From contig OUQQ01000600.1 in NCBI GenBank assembly GCA_900404475.1, forward strand, positions 1 to 12,338: a stretch of DNA of 12,338 nt. The letters are read 5' to 3'. Below the pieces are notes generated by a model. The model worked only from the letters and a program-made list of their open reading frames with translations. It had not been told where the DNA came from and did no database searches. Made by a program: the position numbers and the translations under genes. The DNA is from Spongospora subterranea (lineage: Eukaryota > Endomyxa > Phytomyxea > Plasmodiophorida > Plasmodiophoridae). How positions within the stretch are numbered: position 1 is the first letter of the stretch; every line of letters starts with the position of its first letter. This document shows, piece by piece, positions 1 through 9,184 of the stretch.

Positions 1-147
1 TGTTTCAGGTATTTTCGGTTACGATGATCCAACGCAATCACAGGTAAATGGTGAAGTCTGTTCTAAACTGACGTGACAGATTCATTTGTGTTTCAGGTAT
101 TTTCTGTTACGCTGGTCCACGATGTTCATCGCTGTCTCTAAACTGTG
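1..147. repeat. Diverged direct repeat, two copies
   Basis: The stretch beginning TGTTTCAGGTATTTTC at 1 recurs at 89, followed in both copies by GTTACG and a similar TCCA block. A second shared block, TCTAAACTG, follows at 62-70 and 136-144. The copies are about 88 bp apart and differ by substitutions and a deletion, so this is an old tandem duplication. TTTCAG followed by GT and a later CAG/GTAAAT would also read as splice sites around a tiny exon. I see no protein to support that. The left copy starts at the window edge, so more units may lie outside. Confidence 0.6.
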
Positions 148-192
148 TTAGGGGTACTTTAGGTGCTCTTATGTGCAAAGGAGAAGCGGACG

Positions 193-1247
193 ATGTTCAT
201 TCTCAACTTTGTGTGGAATTGAAGTGATTGTGCGCAAATTATTCCAGCTGGTTTGCGAGGACCACCAGGCGCACATCGGCGGACGTTGTTTCTGTGGATA
301 TTGTAGATGTCGTCATTTCGAAAAACTGTGTTGAAGGAGTACCCGAACAACCTCGAGAATTCTACTGCATCAGACCTCATTGTTTTTGCGATCAATGCGG
401 CGTACGACGCGAAGTAGGCTTTGGAAGAGGATTCGCCAATTGGGTCGTTTGGTGGTTCAAAGAAGGATGCTCTTGTTGTGGTTGTTAAGGCGAAAGTGGA
501 AGTGGTGGTGGCAGCTAGACGATCATAATCTCAACCTCATACACAAAAGTGAAGCTCAATGAGGATGGTGAGAAATCCACAGGATACTCTGACGTGTTAT
601 ACAATGACTTCCACAATATTCTGAGGCGACATCGTACGAACAACAATCGAAGGCGATCGCCGATGAAGACATTAATGTGTTGAGTGCATTACCTACTTCG
701 TGTAAGGAAAGTGTTTGGAGCCATCGAGACTGGGAAAGGTGGGAAACGACTGCACTTCATTTCCCCAATACTTGTTTGCGTAAATTGGGTTTTCGAAGAA
801 CATGTCCAGAATTCGGGTCGAAGAATGTGGCGACGGGAAACGACTTCTCGGACACGGGTTCGTCGAGTTTGTGATTCAACGCGCCACCAAACGTGGATGC
901 GTTGTCGAGGCGAAGAGAGATGATTTTCAGGCGGGCATAGCTCAGATTCTTGTTGGTTGTGAAGCACTGGCGGATATCGAAGGATTGCAGAATGTATTCG
1001 GCGTCGTCACGAACAACAACGAATGGTTCTGTTTCAGAAGTTTTTTGGGTGAGAAGATCGAGCGTGACGAAGCCGACATGCAAAACAACTGACGGCAACG
1101 CCAACTCGAGAGTCGGTCAAGGAAATTGCTGAGATGATCTATTCTATGCTGTCAGAGGACGATAAACAAATAGATACTCCCTCCGTCCCATATGCGGCTC
1201 AGAATCAATTCGCAGTTGGCCACTGTGGTGCGTTTCTTGATTTTTGA
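193..1247 (+). pseudogene. Crinkler (CRN)-like gene, degenerate, with nuclease-type C-terminus
   Basis: This appears to be a broken effector-type gene. The N-terminal part (about 228-528) reads like a Crinkler header. DVVSVDIVD is in one frame (from 282). It continues in another frame (307-528) through VLKEYPNNLENSTASDLIVF and DSPIGSFGGSKKDALVVVV, the position of the hydrophobic strand that closes Crinkler headers. That frame has an in-frame TAG at 415-417. The middle continues at about 549-620, 623-715 and 700-800, each in a different frame. The C-terminal part (802-1089) contains GHGFVEFVIQ, VVEAKRDDFQAGIAQ and NVFGVVTNNNEWF. This is the order of a PD-(D/E)xK nuclease-like domain found in Crinklers, with ExK as the likely catalytic pair. 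A last frame change at about 1089 leads to RESVKEIAEMIYSMLSEDD and a stop at 1245-1247. At least four or five frame breaks plus a stop indicate a pseudogene; introns do not explain them. Assignment is from remembered family patterns and is not database-tested. Confidence 0.6.
1175..1190 (+). mobile_element. Possible mariner/Stowaway-type terminal repeat next to TA
   Basis: TA at 1175-1176 is followed by CTCCCTCCGTCCCA (1177-1190). This matches the outer end of the terminal inverted repeats of plant mariner-like and Stowaway elements, which insert at TA. It lies just past the conserved end of the Crinkler-like relic. Downstream, at about 1450-1600, fragments in different frames (EFATVDTF, then a frame ending in WRKSPR) could be remains of a mariner transposase N-terminus, but this is weak. 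I did not find the opposite end (TGGGACGGAGGGAG) in the window. The element would therefore be a truncated or decayed one-ended copy, or the match may be chance. Confidence 0.35.
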
Positions 1248-2300
1248 TGCCGAGCATTGAGAAATTGGTCGAATTGGACTTGTGAGCGTTGTTTCAAAGC
1301 CCTTATGGTGTTTGTCTGTTTTGTGTGTCTGTGGTGATGTCAATGGCCTTCCCTTTGGGGTGTGTATTGATGGGGATCAGTGACGTTTTTTGTTGCCTTC
1401 GTTGTTCATAGATTTGGTGTGTGTTGGTGTTTTGGAGGGGTGTTCTTTGGAGTTCGCGACAGTCGACACCTTTCCTGAGTGCCCGTGCAATTGTTGGCGT
1501 TTGTGTGGTTGCACCACAGATCGCGCATGGGAGGGTTCGATGAATTTGCTGCAGTCGCAGCGACATGGAGGAAGTCGCCTCGCACGCATCCCTGGTAAAA
1601 TTCGAAGAGTACGTTCATCTCGTGGGCACTGATTCAGCAAGCGGATTACCTTTGTGCGGTGCTTGGTTGTATTTGATATTGTTCGCATCCGGTGGGAGAT
1701 TCTATTTCTTTGTCTGCAATGATGTTATGTCGAAGTGGTGTGTTGATAAAAGTTTGGATTGTTGTGGATTTGATTGACTATTGTGGATATCGTCGTTATG
1801 CCATAGTGTTTTCGTTCAGAGATTCAATTCTAGTGAGTGGTTTCGCATTGCTGTTTGTATTGTTATCGTGCCATATTGGGCGTGTGTTTGGTTGTCCATA
1901 TTGGGCAAATTTATGTGATTTTTTAGTGACAAACAAGTAGTAAATAGATAAAAACGTAATTGTTTGAAAACAATAATGTTATTGTATTCACATTAAAGCG
2001 GGTCCACAGAACCGCCACCTCGCAAGCGATGGCAAAGTGGATCGTTCAATCTATCGACGAACAGTCGTCAAGAACGCCTGGCGTACGTACCTCCAGATTC
2101 CCATATTTCTTGATCTGCTCGTTGCACTATTTCTTTATTTTCTAAGTAATTTTAAAACAGGTACAACATCAAAAAATTCTTCAATTACAAAGAAACTAAT
2201 AATCGAATGAGAATGAATAAACATTGGCGTTTGTCACCAACAACGGATACTGGATCTGAAACACATATTTTGTGCTGTAATACTTAATCTGCTAATCAAG
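1248..2300. other. Stretch without a recognisable gene
   Basis: About 1 kb that is T- and G-rich on the plus strand up to about 1950, then AT-rich. Open frames of 60-100 codons occur on both strands, but none carries a domain I recognise. The plus-strand frame ending at 1940 is hydrophobic because the DNA is T-rich, which is not evidence for a membrane protein. It may be the body of a decayed transposon starting at the terminal-repeat-like sequence at 1175. Confidence 0.5.
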
Positions 2301-2302
2301 AA

Positions 2303-2357
2303 GGGCATCCCCTCATCATGTCACGATCGGGTTCAATCCCGTTTCCGGTGATGTCCC
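2303..2357 (+). other. tRNA-like hairpin with box-B-like sequence (possible SINE relic)
   Basis: GGTTCAATCC at 2330-2339 resembles an RNA polymerase III box B, lacking one base of the usual GGTTCRANNCC. It is framed by CGGG/CCCG, which form a short stem. GGGCATC (2303-2309) and GATGTCCC (2350-2357) pair like an acceptor stem with one bulged base. The T-loop would have six bases and not seven, and no clear D-arm or anticodon arm is visible, so this is not a functional tRNA. A decayed tRNA-derived SINE is possible; chance is not excluded. Confidence 0.2.
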
Positions 2358-2604
2358 TAAAGTACAGATATCATGAAAACCTGCAGGTTTCTGGTAGAAC
2401 GGGAATATCTCACACGGGATCATGAGCCCGTACTCGTCGTGATCACGTCAACCGACTTGTGTAGACGCGAACCCGGGCGTTGATGGCTGGGACAACCACC
2501 GGACCCGATCGATGCCGGCACGGCATGCTGGAGGGGAACTGGGTTGAGGAGATGGCGCTAAGAGAGACTGGCTCTGCCGACGATCTACAGAAAAAGGTTA
2601 AGAA

Positions 2605-3096
2605 GACCCAACGGGACTCGATACCGGGGACATTTATCATCACCATTCACAGACAACGTTTGAGCGCGTCCTAGGGCATCTCGCGTATCCTTCTGTGAAG
2701 GCGTCGACAACATCGGAGGTGCTAGCGCAATCCGCTTCGCTGGCGAAACGGACCAAAGATGCCTCCTATCGCTATCTGAAGCGGGAACGCGATCACGATC
2801 GTATATGGCATCAGGCTATTGCGATATATAATGAGCGAGGTCAACGGGAGCAGGACCTTCAGAGAGATGCGGTTCGCCGATTACAGTATCGCGATCACGA
2901 ACAAAAACAGGCCAATATCGCATTGCCATCCGACGCGATCTCAACCAGGGATCCGCGGTTCGCGCGCGGTACGACCGTGTACTCGTTTTCGTCCGATATT
3001 CACTGTGGCAGAACACATCCTGGGGTTGGGCATGAACGGTCGACGCTCTTCTCACAACCGATTGGAGAGTTTGTACGCGCCAAAGCCAAAGAATAG
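2605..3096 (+). other. Unidentified open frame, charged helical protein fragment
   Basis: After a stop at 2602-2604 a frame stays open for about 163 codons. It contains no ATG, so it would have to be an internal or terminal exon, or a broken gene. The centre, about 2760-2930, encodes a strongly charged, probably helical or coiled-coil segment rich in Arg, Glu, Gln and Asp, including RYLKRERDHDRIWHQ and NERGQREQDLQRDAVRRLQ. I recognise no family. A nearby preceding frame (2480-2674) contains MALRETGSADDLQKK and might be an upstream exon, but I cannot place a convincing intron. Weakly supported as coding. Confidence 0.3.
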
Positions 3097-3175
3097 TGGA
3101 AGATGCACTAAGTAATGGTCCAGTAAAAACGCGGTTCAACGTAATTACCAGCGCGTCGTAACACAGGAAATCTCC

Positions 3176-3415
3176 ATGAGGAATTGGATATACGTCAAAT
3201 TCGTTGTTTTGAAAACGGTAGTCGGCGAGTTAGTGGCTCCCCTTCGTGATTGCAATGTCGGGGCAGAACGACTAGGAATCCAATTCGAGGACTCTGTTGA
3301 CGAGGACCAGAATGAGAAAACCCAGCAGGCTGAACTCATTATGACATGTTTTGAAATGTGGACAGCCAAGCAACGATGGCAAGCCAACGCTAGTCAACAT
3401 TGCCCTAAAACATAG
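3176..3415 (+). other. Unidentified short open frame (79 residues)
   Basis: ATG at 3176 opens 79 codons, including LGIQFEDSVDEDQNEK and TCFEMWTAKQRWQANAS, a composition that looks protein-like: acidic, then a Trp-containing amphipathic stretch. The spacing of the hydrophobic and Trp residues vaguely recalls death-fold helices, but no motif is decisive. There is no evidence of promoter or introns. It could be a fragment of a decayed gene. Confidence 0.2.
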
Positions 3416-3636
3416 TTCTCCCGGGTTGGCGCAAAAAGGTCCCACATTCCGAAAAATTTTTGTGAAAGCGATAGGAGCGTTGGATTTACACAACATAGTC
3501 CTGTGTGAGCTGAGATAGGCCATGACGTTGTTAATTGTTGCACAGCGAAGGCACGAATCGGGTTTTTGGAGGTCATTGACGGATTCACAAATTCAAAAGC
3601 GACCAGTGCCTTGGATGTGCAACCCTAACCAGCGCC

Positions 3637-3837
3637 ATGGCGTACAGGCAAGCAGCATGGCGATACAGGGCCAGATTTCACCATTTACCGGATGACCCGC
3701 CCAACGGAACATGTCAATTTAAAGGGACCTTGTCCTCACCGGACCAAACGATCAACATCGATTTCCTTGACGGGATTGTGCACCACCCCACGGAGAATTG
3801 CGCCACATGGCGCAATGCGGTCATGACTGATCTCTAG
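3637..3837 (+). other. Unidentified short open frame upstream of the receptor gene
   Basis: ATG at 3637 opens 66 codons ending at TAG 3835-3837, 69 bp before the receptor start codon. It has two cysteines and the stretch FLDGIVHHPTENCATWRNAV. No signal peptide or known domain. It may be an independent small gene, a piece of an older gene, or 5' untranslated sequence of the receptor. Its G+C content is close to that of the receptor exon that follows. Confidence 0.2.
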
Positions 3838-3906
3838 GGAATATTCCGGGTTTGGCGTTATCGTCCGGAATCGCCACATATTCTCAATCGTTGAACGACC
3901 CCGGGG

Positions 3907-5644
3907 ATGTTCATCGCCAACGTTGTCGTGGCGTTTCTTCTTGGATTGTACAACGGCGTGGTCGTTGCGCTCAACGACCAGTTCCTGTCGGTGATCGAAC
4001 CGGCCGAATTGAAATCCATCATCGGTGGCGGCCTGGGTCGAATCGATCAACGTCGTTCGCCGGACGGGCTGGACACCGTCGGATGTACCATTCAAGCGAA
4101 CGCCTTCGTCCTGCCCGAAGCGAACCAGCAAGGATGCGCCCCGTTCATGTTTTCGTTGCGATCGAGGTGGAGTCCGATGGCGGTCTTGCTGACATCGGGC
4201 GGATGTGCTGTGTCGGTCAAGGTCAAACATGCCCAGGACGCCTCGGCCGAGGCCGTTATCATCGCCCACGATGACGACCAGCTACCGCCGTTTTTCGACC
4301 TCGGCGGCAAGAGGGACGACCTTCTCACCGCCTCCACAATCATTAAGAATAGCGATGCGATCAAGATTTTCAGCTATATCAAGGACAATCCGGGTAAACC
4401 CGTTAAGGTAAAAACAGTTATTCTCCATTCAAGAAACGGCGTTGGTTTAATTTCGATTTTTGTTTTGGTAATTCAGTTGACGTTCTATACTGGGATGGAG
4501 AAGCGGGATCTCGTCAGTATTCGGTTCTGGACATCGACCCTCAGTAGAGAGAGGATGCTGTTGGATCTGCTCAGACCGGTCCTGGAGCCGTTGCAAACGC
4601 AGAACAAGGTGGCTGTTGCCCATCATTACGAATTCATGGACGGAAATGACTTTCATTGTAACTGACAACGGACGTCCCTTTTACGTCATTGTCGCTGAAT
4701 CTGTTTGGTTTTCAGGTGTTGACGACGCGCAACTGTGTGGCAATCAATGCACAAATCGCGGTCGGTACTGTGCTGCCGATCCGAACGACGACCCCAATTC
4801 GAGGTCAATCACCGGCGCCGATGTCGTCCAAGAATACGTCCGGCGCATCTGTATCCATCAACGAACGAATCAGGCGAACACACAATTCTACTGGGAATAC
4901 AGTGAGCGGTTTGCCGAGAGCTGTACGGCCAAAGGCAAAGTCAATCAGGTACTGGGCGTGTTCTACGATGTGTATAGATGTTTCTCATCGAAACATATTC
5001 CAGGAGTGTAGCAAACGCGTTTCCGACAAGATCGATCCGACGGTTTTCCCGTTCGTCGAGAAATGTGCTGCGGAATCGGGAGGACCTGTCGTCGATTTCG
5101 ACGGAAACTGCACGTTGATCGACGCTGAAATGGAGCTACAGGTTTGAATCGCGCGTCTGATTTCGGAAACCGTTTTACTCATATCCGTCCGCAGCGTGCC
5201 GACGGGTTCTGGCACAGCTCGCAGATCAGCATCAACGATTCCCCTTATTACGGTTCAACAAAGTGCAGCTTCGACGACGGGGCGCAAACCTGCCCGATTC
5301 TCAGTGCGATATGTGGGGCGTTCACTGATTCGTCGTTGCCGGATGTCTGCCGTCTATCGGGCGGTTGTGGCCTTGGCAAAGGTCGCGATGTCTGTGGTCA
5401 GTGCATGGAGTTCTCGTCGCCGAACTTCGTCAAGGACATCGGGGAGTGCGGACACGGAGGGGTTTCGTTCGCCACCGTCGTCTTCGTGATCGGGTTCTTC
5501 GTGGCCGTTCTGCTGGGGATCGCGTTCGTGTACCAGCAGCGAGCGGCGGGCGCAATGCGCCACGACATTCGCCGGATCATGTCGCAATATGTCCCGCTCG
5601 ACAAAAACGATCTGCCAGAGTACGACCGAACCCCGTTCGCCTAA
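3907..5644 (+). CDS. Vacuolar sorting receptor (VSR/BP-80 family), five exons
   Basis: A type I membrane receptor that, in plants, carries soluble hydrolases from Golgi to vacuole. Exons: 3907-4407, 4477-4657, 4716-4948, 5004-5141, 5195-5644; all four introns (69, 58, 55, 53 nt) are GT-AG. The joined frame is 1503 nt, 500 residues. Residues 1-22 look like a signal peptide. Residues about 56-165 match the protease-associated (PA) ligand-binding domain (GC60, GGC100, HAQDASAEAVIIAHDDD). Residues about 168-395 match the cysteine-rich luminal domain, including CGNQCTNRGRYCAADPNDD and QISINDSPYYGSTKC. A compact cysteine cluster (403-436) replaces the three EGF-like repeats of plant VSRs, which are about 620 residues long. 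One membrane span lies at about 441-464. The tail contains MRHDIRRIMSQYVPLD, closely like the plant VSR tail; YVPL (483-486) is a YxxPhi clathrin-adaptor signal. The first intron is a multiple of three with no stop, so its retention would add 23 residues. Confidence 0.9.
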
Positions 5645-7630
5645 GTCAACGCCTAATAATCAATATATTCAATGCAGTTTTCCAGCGTATGTTTTAGGGA
5701 TCCTATAACATGACACACAAAAATGGAAAAGTATTGATCTGAATCCCCAACACGATTTTGTACGCGGATTGGCCCAATTTTGTGAAAAAATACAAGAACA
5801 AAGTGCTGTTTTGGTTGACGTCAAAACTTCGAGAAATGCCCAATCGAATTTCGTCCTGTATTTCTAACGTCATTGCTGGCATAGCACCTGTACAAACACA
5901 GGAGTTTGTGCCCAAATGACGAGCAATCGTTTTCTGGCCCTAGAGGTGATATGGGTACTACAGACCTAACACCCCATCGCAAGCGGTATATCCGATCAGA
6001 AATGGATTTCGAATGGGCCATAACGCATGGACTGAAGCTGGTGCAAGAAATCGAGCAGAAAATAGTTCCCTTGATCGATAACGAACCTGGATACCATTGA
6101 TGGAACCCCAAGAGATACGTCGGCGACCTGTTCAGGAGAAAGGGATTGAATCTGTCGCGATTCTGTTGAAGAATCGCGTTGGGGAATTCCAAATTCCATT
6201 GCAAATTGATTTTATGCGCTGGATTTGTCATCTAACCAAGAGAGGAAAACGACTTTGAAATGTTCGCTGACTTTGTTGAAGCCAGTTCTGGTACTGACTT
6301 GGTCAACTCTCAGCATTGACCCACGAGATATTGGTCGTGTTATTCAGATGAACTTGGACATTGTCGTAGTTCCACAATGATCGAATAACAGCCCGAACGG
6401 GCCCAGCACCACAAAGGACGGTGTGTGCTGCGAACATCATCGAATTCATCCGAAAAACGTGGCCAGACAGCTGGATCTCACAAATGGTAGAGAAGGGTGT
6501 AAAACGACGAATGCTGAAGGGGACCGTGGCAATCGATGGATCGCGTTCTGATCGACCTGAAAGTGGTGATCCGGCGACAATTATGTCAGGTAAACCGGCA
6601 GCCAGATCGCTGTACCTGGGTCCGCTCAACAATGGTTGAGACAGCGGCTTGCAAGAAGATACCTCAGAGGAGCCGAAACCACAGTTCCACCGCGTGATAA
6701 GAGGCCGACCAACGTGGCGGCCAGATGAGCCGAAATGGCGAAACCGGATCGCAAAGATGAATATTGACTAGTTTTTATTTGAACTCCTCGTGGCGCTATA
6801 GTCATCTATAATGCGGTGTTGCTGTTCCTTCTGGTCGTCGTCGCGTTGACCAAAGAAGCGTTCACATTAAGCGATGAGCAAGGTGGCGATAGTGTTCTCC
6901 CTCAGTGCCCCATGCCTTTGGGCAATACTCGTGATTCCTGGTCAACGGGGTAAACCGGGAGGTCATTGCAGTTCTCGAGGAAAACGAGTACAACATGATT
7001 CCTCGGAGCCAACAGTCATTCCATGGCGGCTGGTTGGCGTTGTGGCGCTCATGCCCGTCGCCATGGTTGGTCAACTCTAACGTCCGAACCCCCTCCTCGG
7101 TTTCCCGAGGGATCGTGCGATGGCGAACAAGTTCTTAGCGGTCGATGTGACCGCCCGGATTATCCCGTTGACCAGATCAGGAGTATTGCCCGTCCGAGGC
7201 CATGGCCACCCTGGAACAGAATCGTCAGCTTGTACCTCGCTAATCGCAATCAATTCGTTGGTCACCGCGACGCCGACCAGCAACAATTAAATATAACTAC
7301 CACCAATATACACCGTGGTCCGTGGCGCCATTCAATTTCATCTTTCATGGTCGACCACTCGTTACCAGTTAGCGCGCGTCCCATATATCTAACGAATGTA
7401 CATGTAGGTAGGTACACCTCACTACCCACCCACGCAGTTTTCGCCAAAAACAGCATGTCAGCCAAGGTTCGTGTACAGTTCCGGTTTTTAGCGCAGCAGG
7501 GCGCGCTCGTCGAATACAGACGTTACGACTCGGCAAGTGTGTATCTAACTGAGTGTATGTGTGGTGACGTGTTTTGACATTGATTTCGGGTGTATATATG
7601 GACACTGTGCTGCTGTCTGTTTTTGCGTGT
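5645..7630. other. Two-kilobase stretch without a nameable gene
   Basis: Only short open frames occur here. On the plus strand: 5950-6100 (MGTTDLTPHRKRY at its start), overlapping by one base with 6100-6258 (52 codons, MEPQEIRRRPVQEK); 6421-6639 (no ATG at its start; NIIEFIRKTWPDSWISQM); 6643-6771, open without ATG and ending RGRPTWRPDEPKWRNRIAKM; and 6783-6953, which would encode a hydrophobic span, IVIYNAVLLFLLVVVAL. Some look more protein-like than chance, notably 5950-6258 and 6643-6771. They may be exons or fragments of decayed genes, but I could not link them with convincing splice sites and recognise no family. Confidence 0.5.
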
Positions 7631-7819
7631 GATGTGGTCGAGTCGGCGTGACCTCGTTGTGATGTGGTCGAGTCGGCGTGGCCTCGTTGTGATGTGGTCG
7701 AGTCGGCGTGGCCTCGTTGTGATGTGGTCGAGTCGGCGTGGCCTCGTTGTGATGTGGTCGAGTCGGCGTGGCCTCGTTGTGATGTGGTCGAGTCGGCGTG
7801 GCCTCGTTGTGATGTGGTC
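7631..7819. repeat. 30-bp minisatellite, six units plus a partial
   Basis: Six head-to-tail 30-bp units begin at 7631, 7661, 7691, 7721, 7751 and 7781, each opening GATGTGGTCGAGTCGGCGTG. A seventh, partial copy (GATGTGGTC) ends at 7819. Unit 1 differs from the others at one base (ACCTCG for GCCTCG); units 2-6 are identical, so the array is recent or homogenised. Because the unit is a multiple of three, five of six frames stay open through it, giving apparent repeat proteins such as (TTSQRGHADS)n on the minus strand and (VVMWSSRRGL)n on the plus strand. These explain the longest open frame of the window (minus, 7369-8292) and are probably not genes. Confidence 0.97.
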
Positions 7820-7889
7820 CGCTTCGTTGGGGTTCGATATCGGGTCCGATTTTTCGTCGTTGATGTCGTTGTTGTCATGTGGTGCTTGT

Positions 7890-9000
7890 CTGGTGTGTGC
7901 CATTTCCGAATGCTTCTAGCTGCTTCAACTTGGGTCGTATGGGGTGATACTTTTTTTGAGTCAAAACTTATAAGTCGTCCCAGTTCACCAAATTGTACTG
8001 CACTGATATCAGTCAGGTGCAAAAGAGGTGCTCCCAAAGGGGGACATGCAATGGTTAAGTGGATTTCGTTCGTACTACATCGCGTTGGGATGGGAAGTTC
8101 CCATCTGAGACAACCATCCCTGATGGTAGCCGACTCCATCCACCCATTGACTTCAGCTTCAACGATCTTCATCATCCGATACGTGACGCACATGGGCACC
8201 TTGATCAGACACATGTTGAAATACAACGCCAAAATCCCTTGAACCAATCGATAAGAGCAACTGCAACGGCAATGTGATCTGCTGCCTCGCAAGGTATCAG
8301 TTCAACAAAGCCACTAAAATCGTCTTGAGAACTAGGACGTACTGAAACTCGTGACGGCATCCGGATTTCGTTTTGGCAATAGATAGGGAAATCGTAATGC
8401 ATCACCTTATTCGGTTTAGACGCATGAATTGCGTGTCCGAACGGGCGGAATAACCTTATCTTTTGTTCGAAGACAATGCAGGTATTGTGATACAAAAAGC
8501 GTTGCATCGGCCTTCATATCTCCCCACCAGAATAGTGGTTTAATTAGAGCGACCACTGCTTCGGTGACCAGGTGTCCTGAGAGTCCCAGGTGAGCAATTG
8601 TCAGGATTCGTATAATTAATGTGTCATCAGCTCAGCGACCCAAATTTGGTTCGCTAGCGTCAGAAAGAATTCTTGGCCAACGTTGTACGTAAGTGTTGTG
8701 CCGGCAATGTCGATGGATCCCAGACGTGAATCGATGCCATTGGAGTCCATATATTCCTTCTGCGCTGATGACATAGCTTCTTCATTTGGCCATGTAAAAT
8801 CTTCGGCAAGACTGTATGCTGCGAATGGGACAGATGAAATCTTTTGCTGGAATGGATCACTGCAGACACGCCATCGGCTGGAGAGACGCCCCAACGCGTC
8901 ATTATGTCTGCCCATACGTTCTCGTCGCCAGATATATGTTCGATGTGGAAGTCGAACGCGCGTAGCTGTAACTGCCACCGCTCAAGACGATCGCCAGCCG
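7890..9000 (-). mobile_element. Ty3/Gypsy retrotransposon relic: RNase H tail, integrase zinc region and core
   Basis: Read on the minus strand, the end of an RNase H domain (about 9000-8888) gives [20 protein letters not shown] then [14 protein letters not shown], a Gypsy-type RNase H terminus of a form I associate with oomycete elements. A linker follows in another frame ([16 protein letters not shown]). The integrase zinc-binding region (about 8630-8470) has HLGLSGH and then YLHC at 8484-8473, where CxxC is expected, so one zinc ligand is lost. The catalytic core follows: KPNKVMHYDF with Asp at about 8393, DDFSGFVELIP, then after a one-base shift VSDQGAH with the second Asp at 8204-8206. 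A post-core frame runs to about 7890, next to the minisatellite. Reading requires several frame changes, so it is dead. No LTR, reverse transcriptase or gag is visible; the 5' end is cut near 9000. Confidence 0.85.
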
Positions 9001-9184
9001 GGGGAAATGAGTAAGAAATGAAGAAATATAGTATTGGAAACGAAGCAGCAAGCGGGGGATGGCGATAGTAAAATAGGGCTGATAGAAAAATGAATATATC
9101 GGTACCAAAAAATCGTCGAATCCCAAACACAACATTAATTTATGTATTAACATGGGTGTGGATTAGAAGGCGTATAGACGATGC

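Noticed and set aside
780..809. Possible intron GTAAAT...CCAG in the Crinkler-like gene
   Set aside because: At 30 nt it is far shorter than the 53-69 nt introns of the receptor gene; a frameshift is simpler.
2321..2357. Functional tRNA gene
   Set aside because: The T-loop is one base short, and no D-arm or anticodon arm can be drawn.
3736..4269. 177-codon minus-strand open frame
   Set aside because: It lies antisense to the G+C-rich first exon of the receptor gene, which has clear family similarity; the minus frame shows no domain and is a composition effect.
6950..7015. Possible intron in the frame with a hydrophobic span
   Set aside because: Length would fit, but neither flanking reading gives a recognisable protein and several alternative acceptors exist.
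7631..7819. CRISPR-like array
   Set aside because: The 30-bp units are contiguous with no spacers, in eukaryotic-type DNA; it is a minisatellite.
7664..8242. 192-codon plus-strand frame through the minisatellite
   Set aside because: It owes its length to the stop-free 30-bp repeat and continues antisense to the integrase relic.
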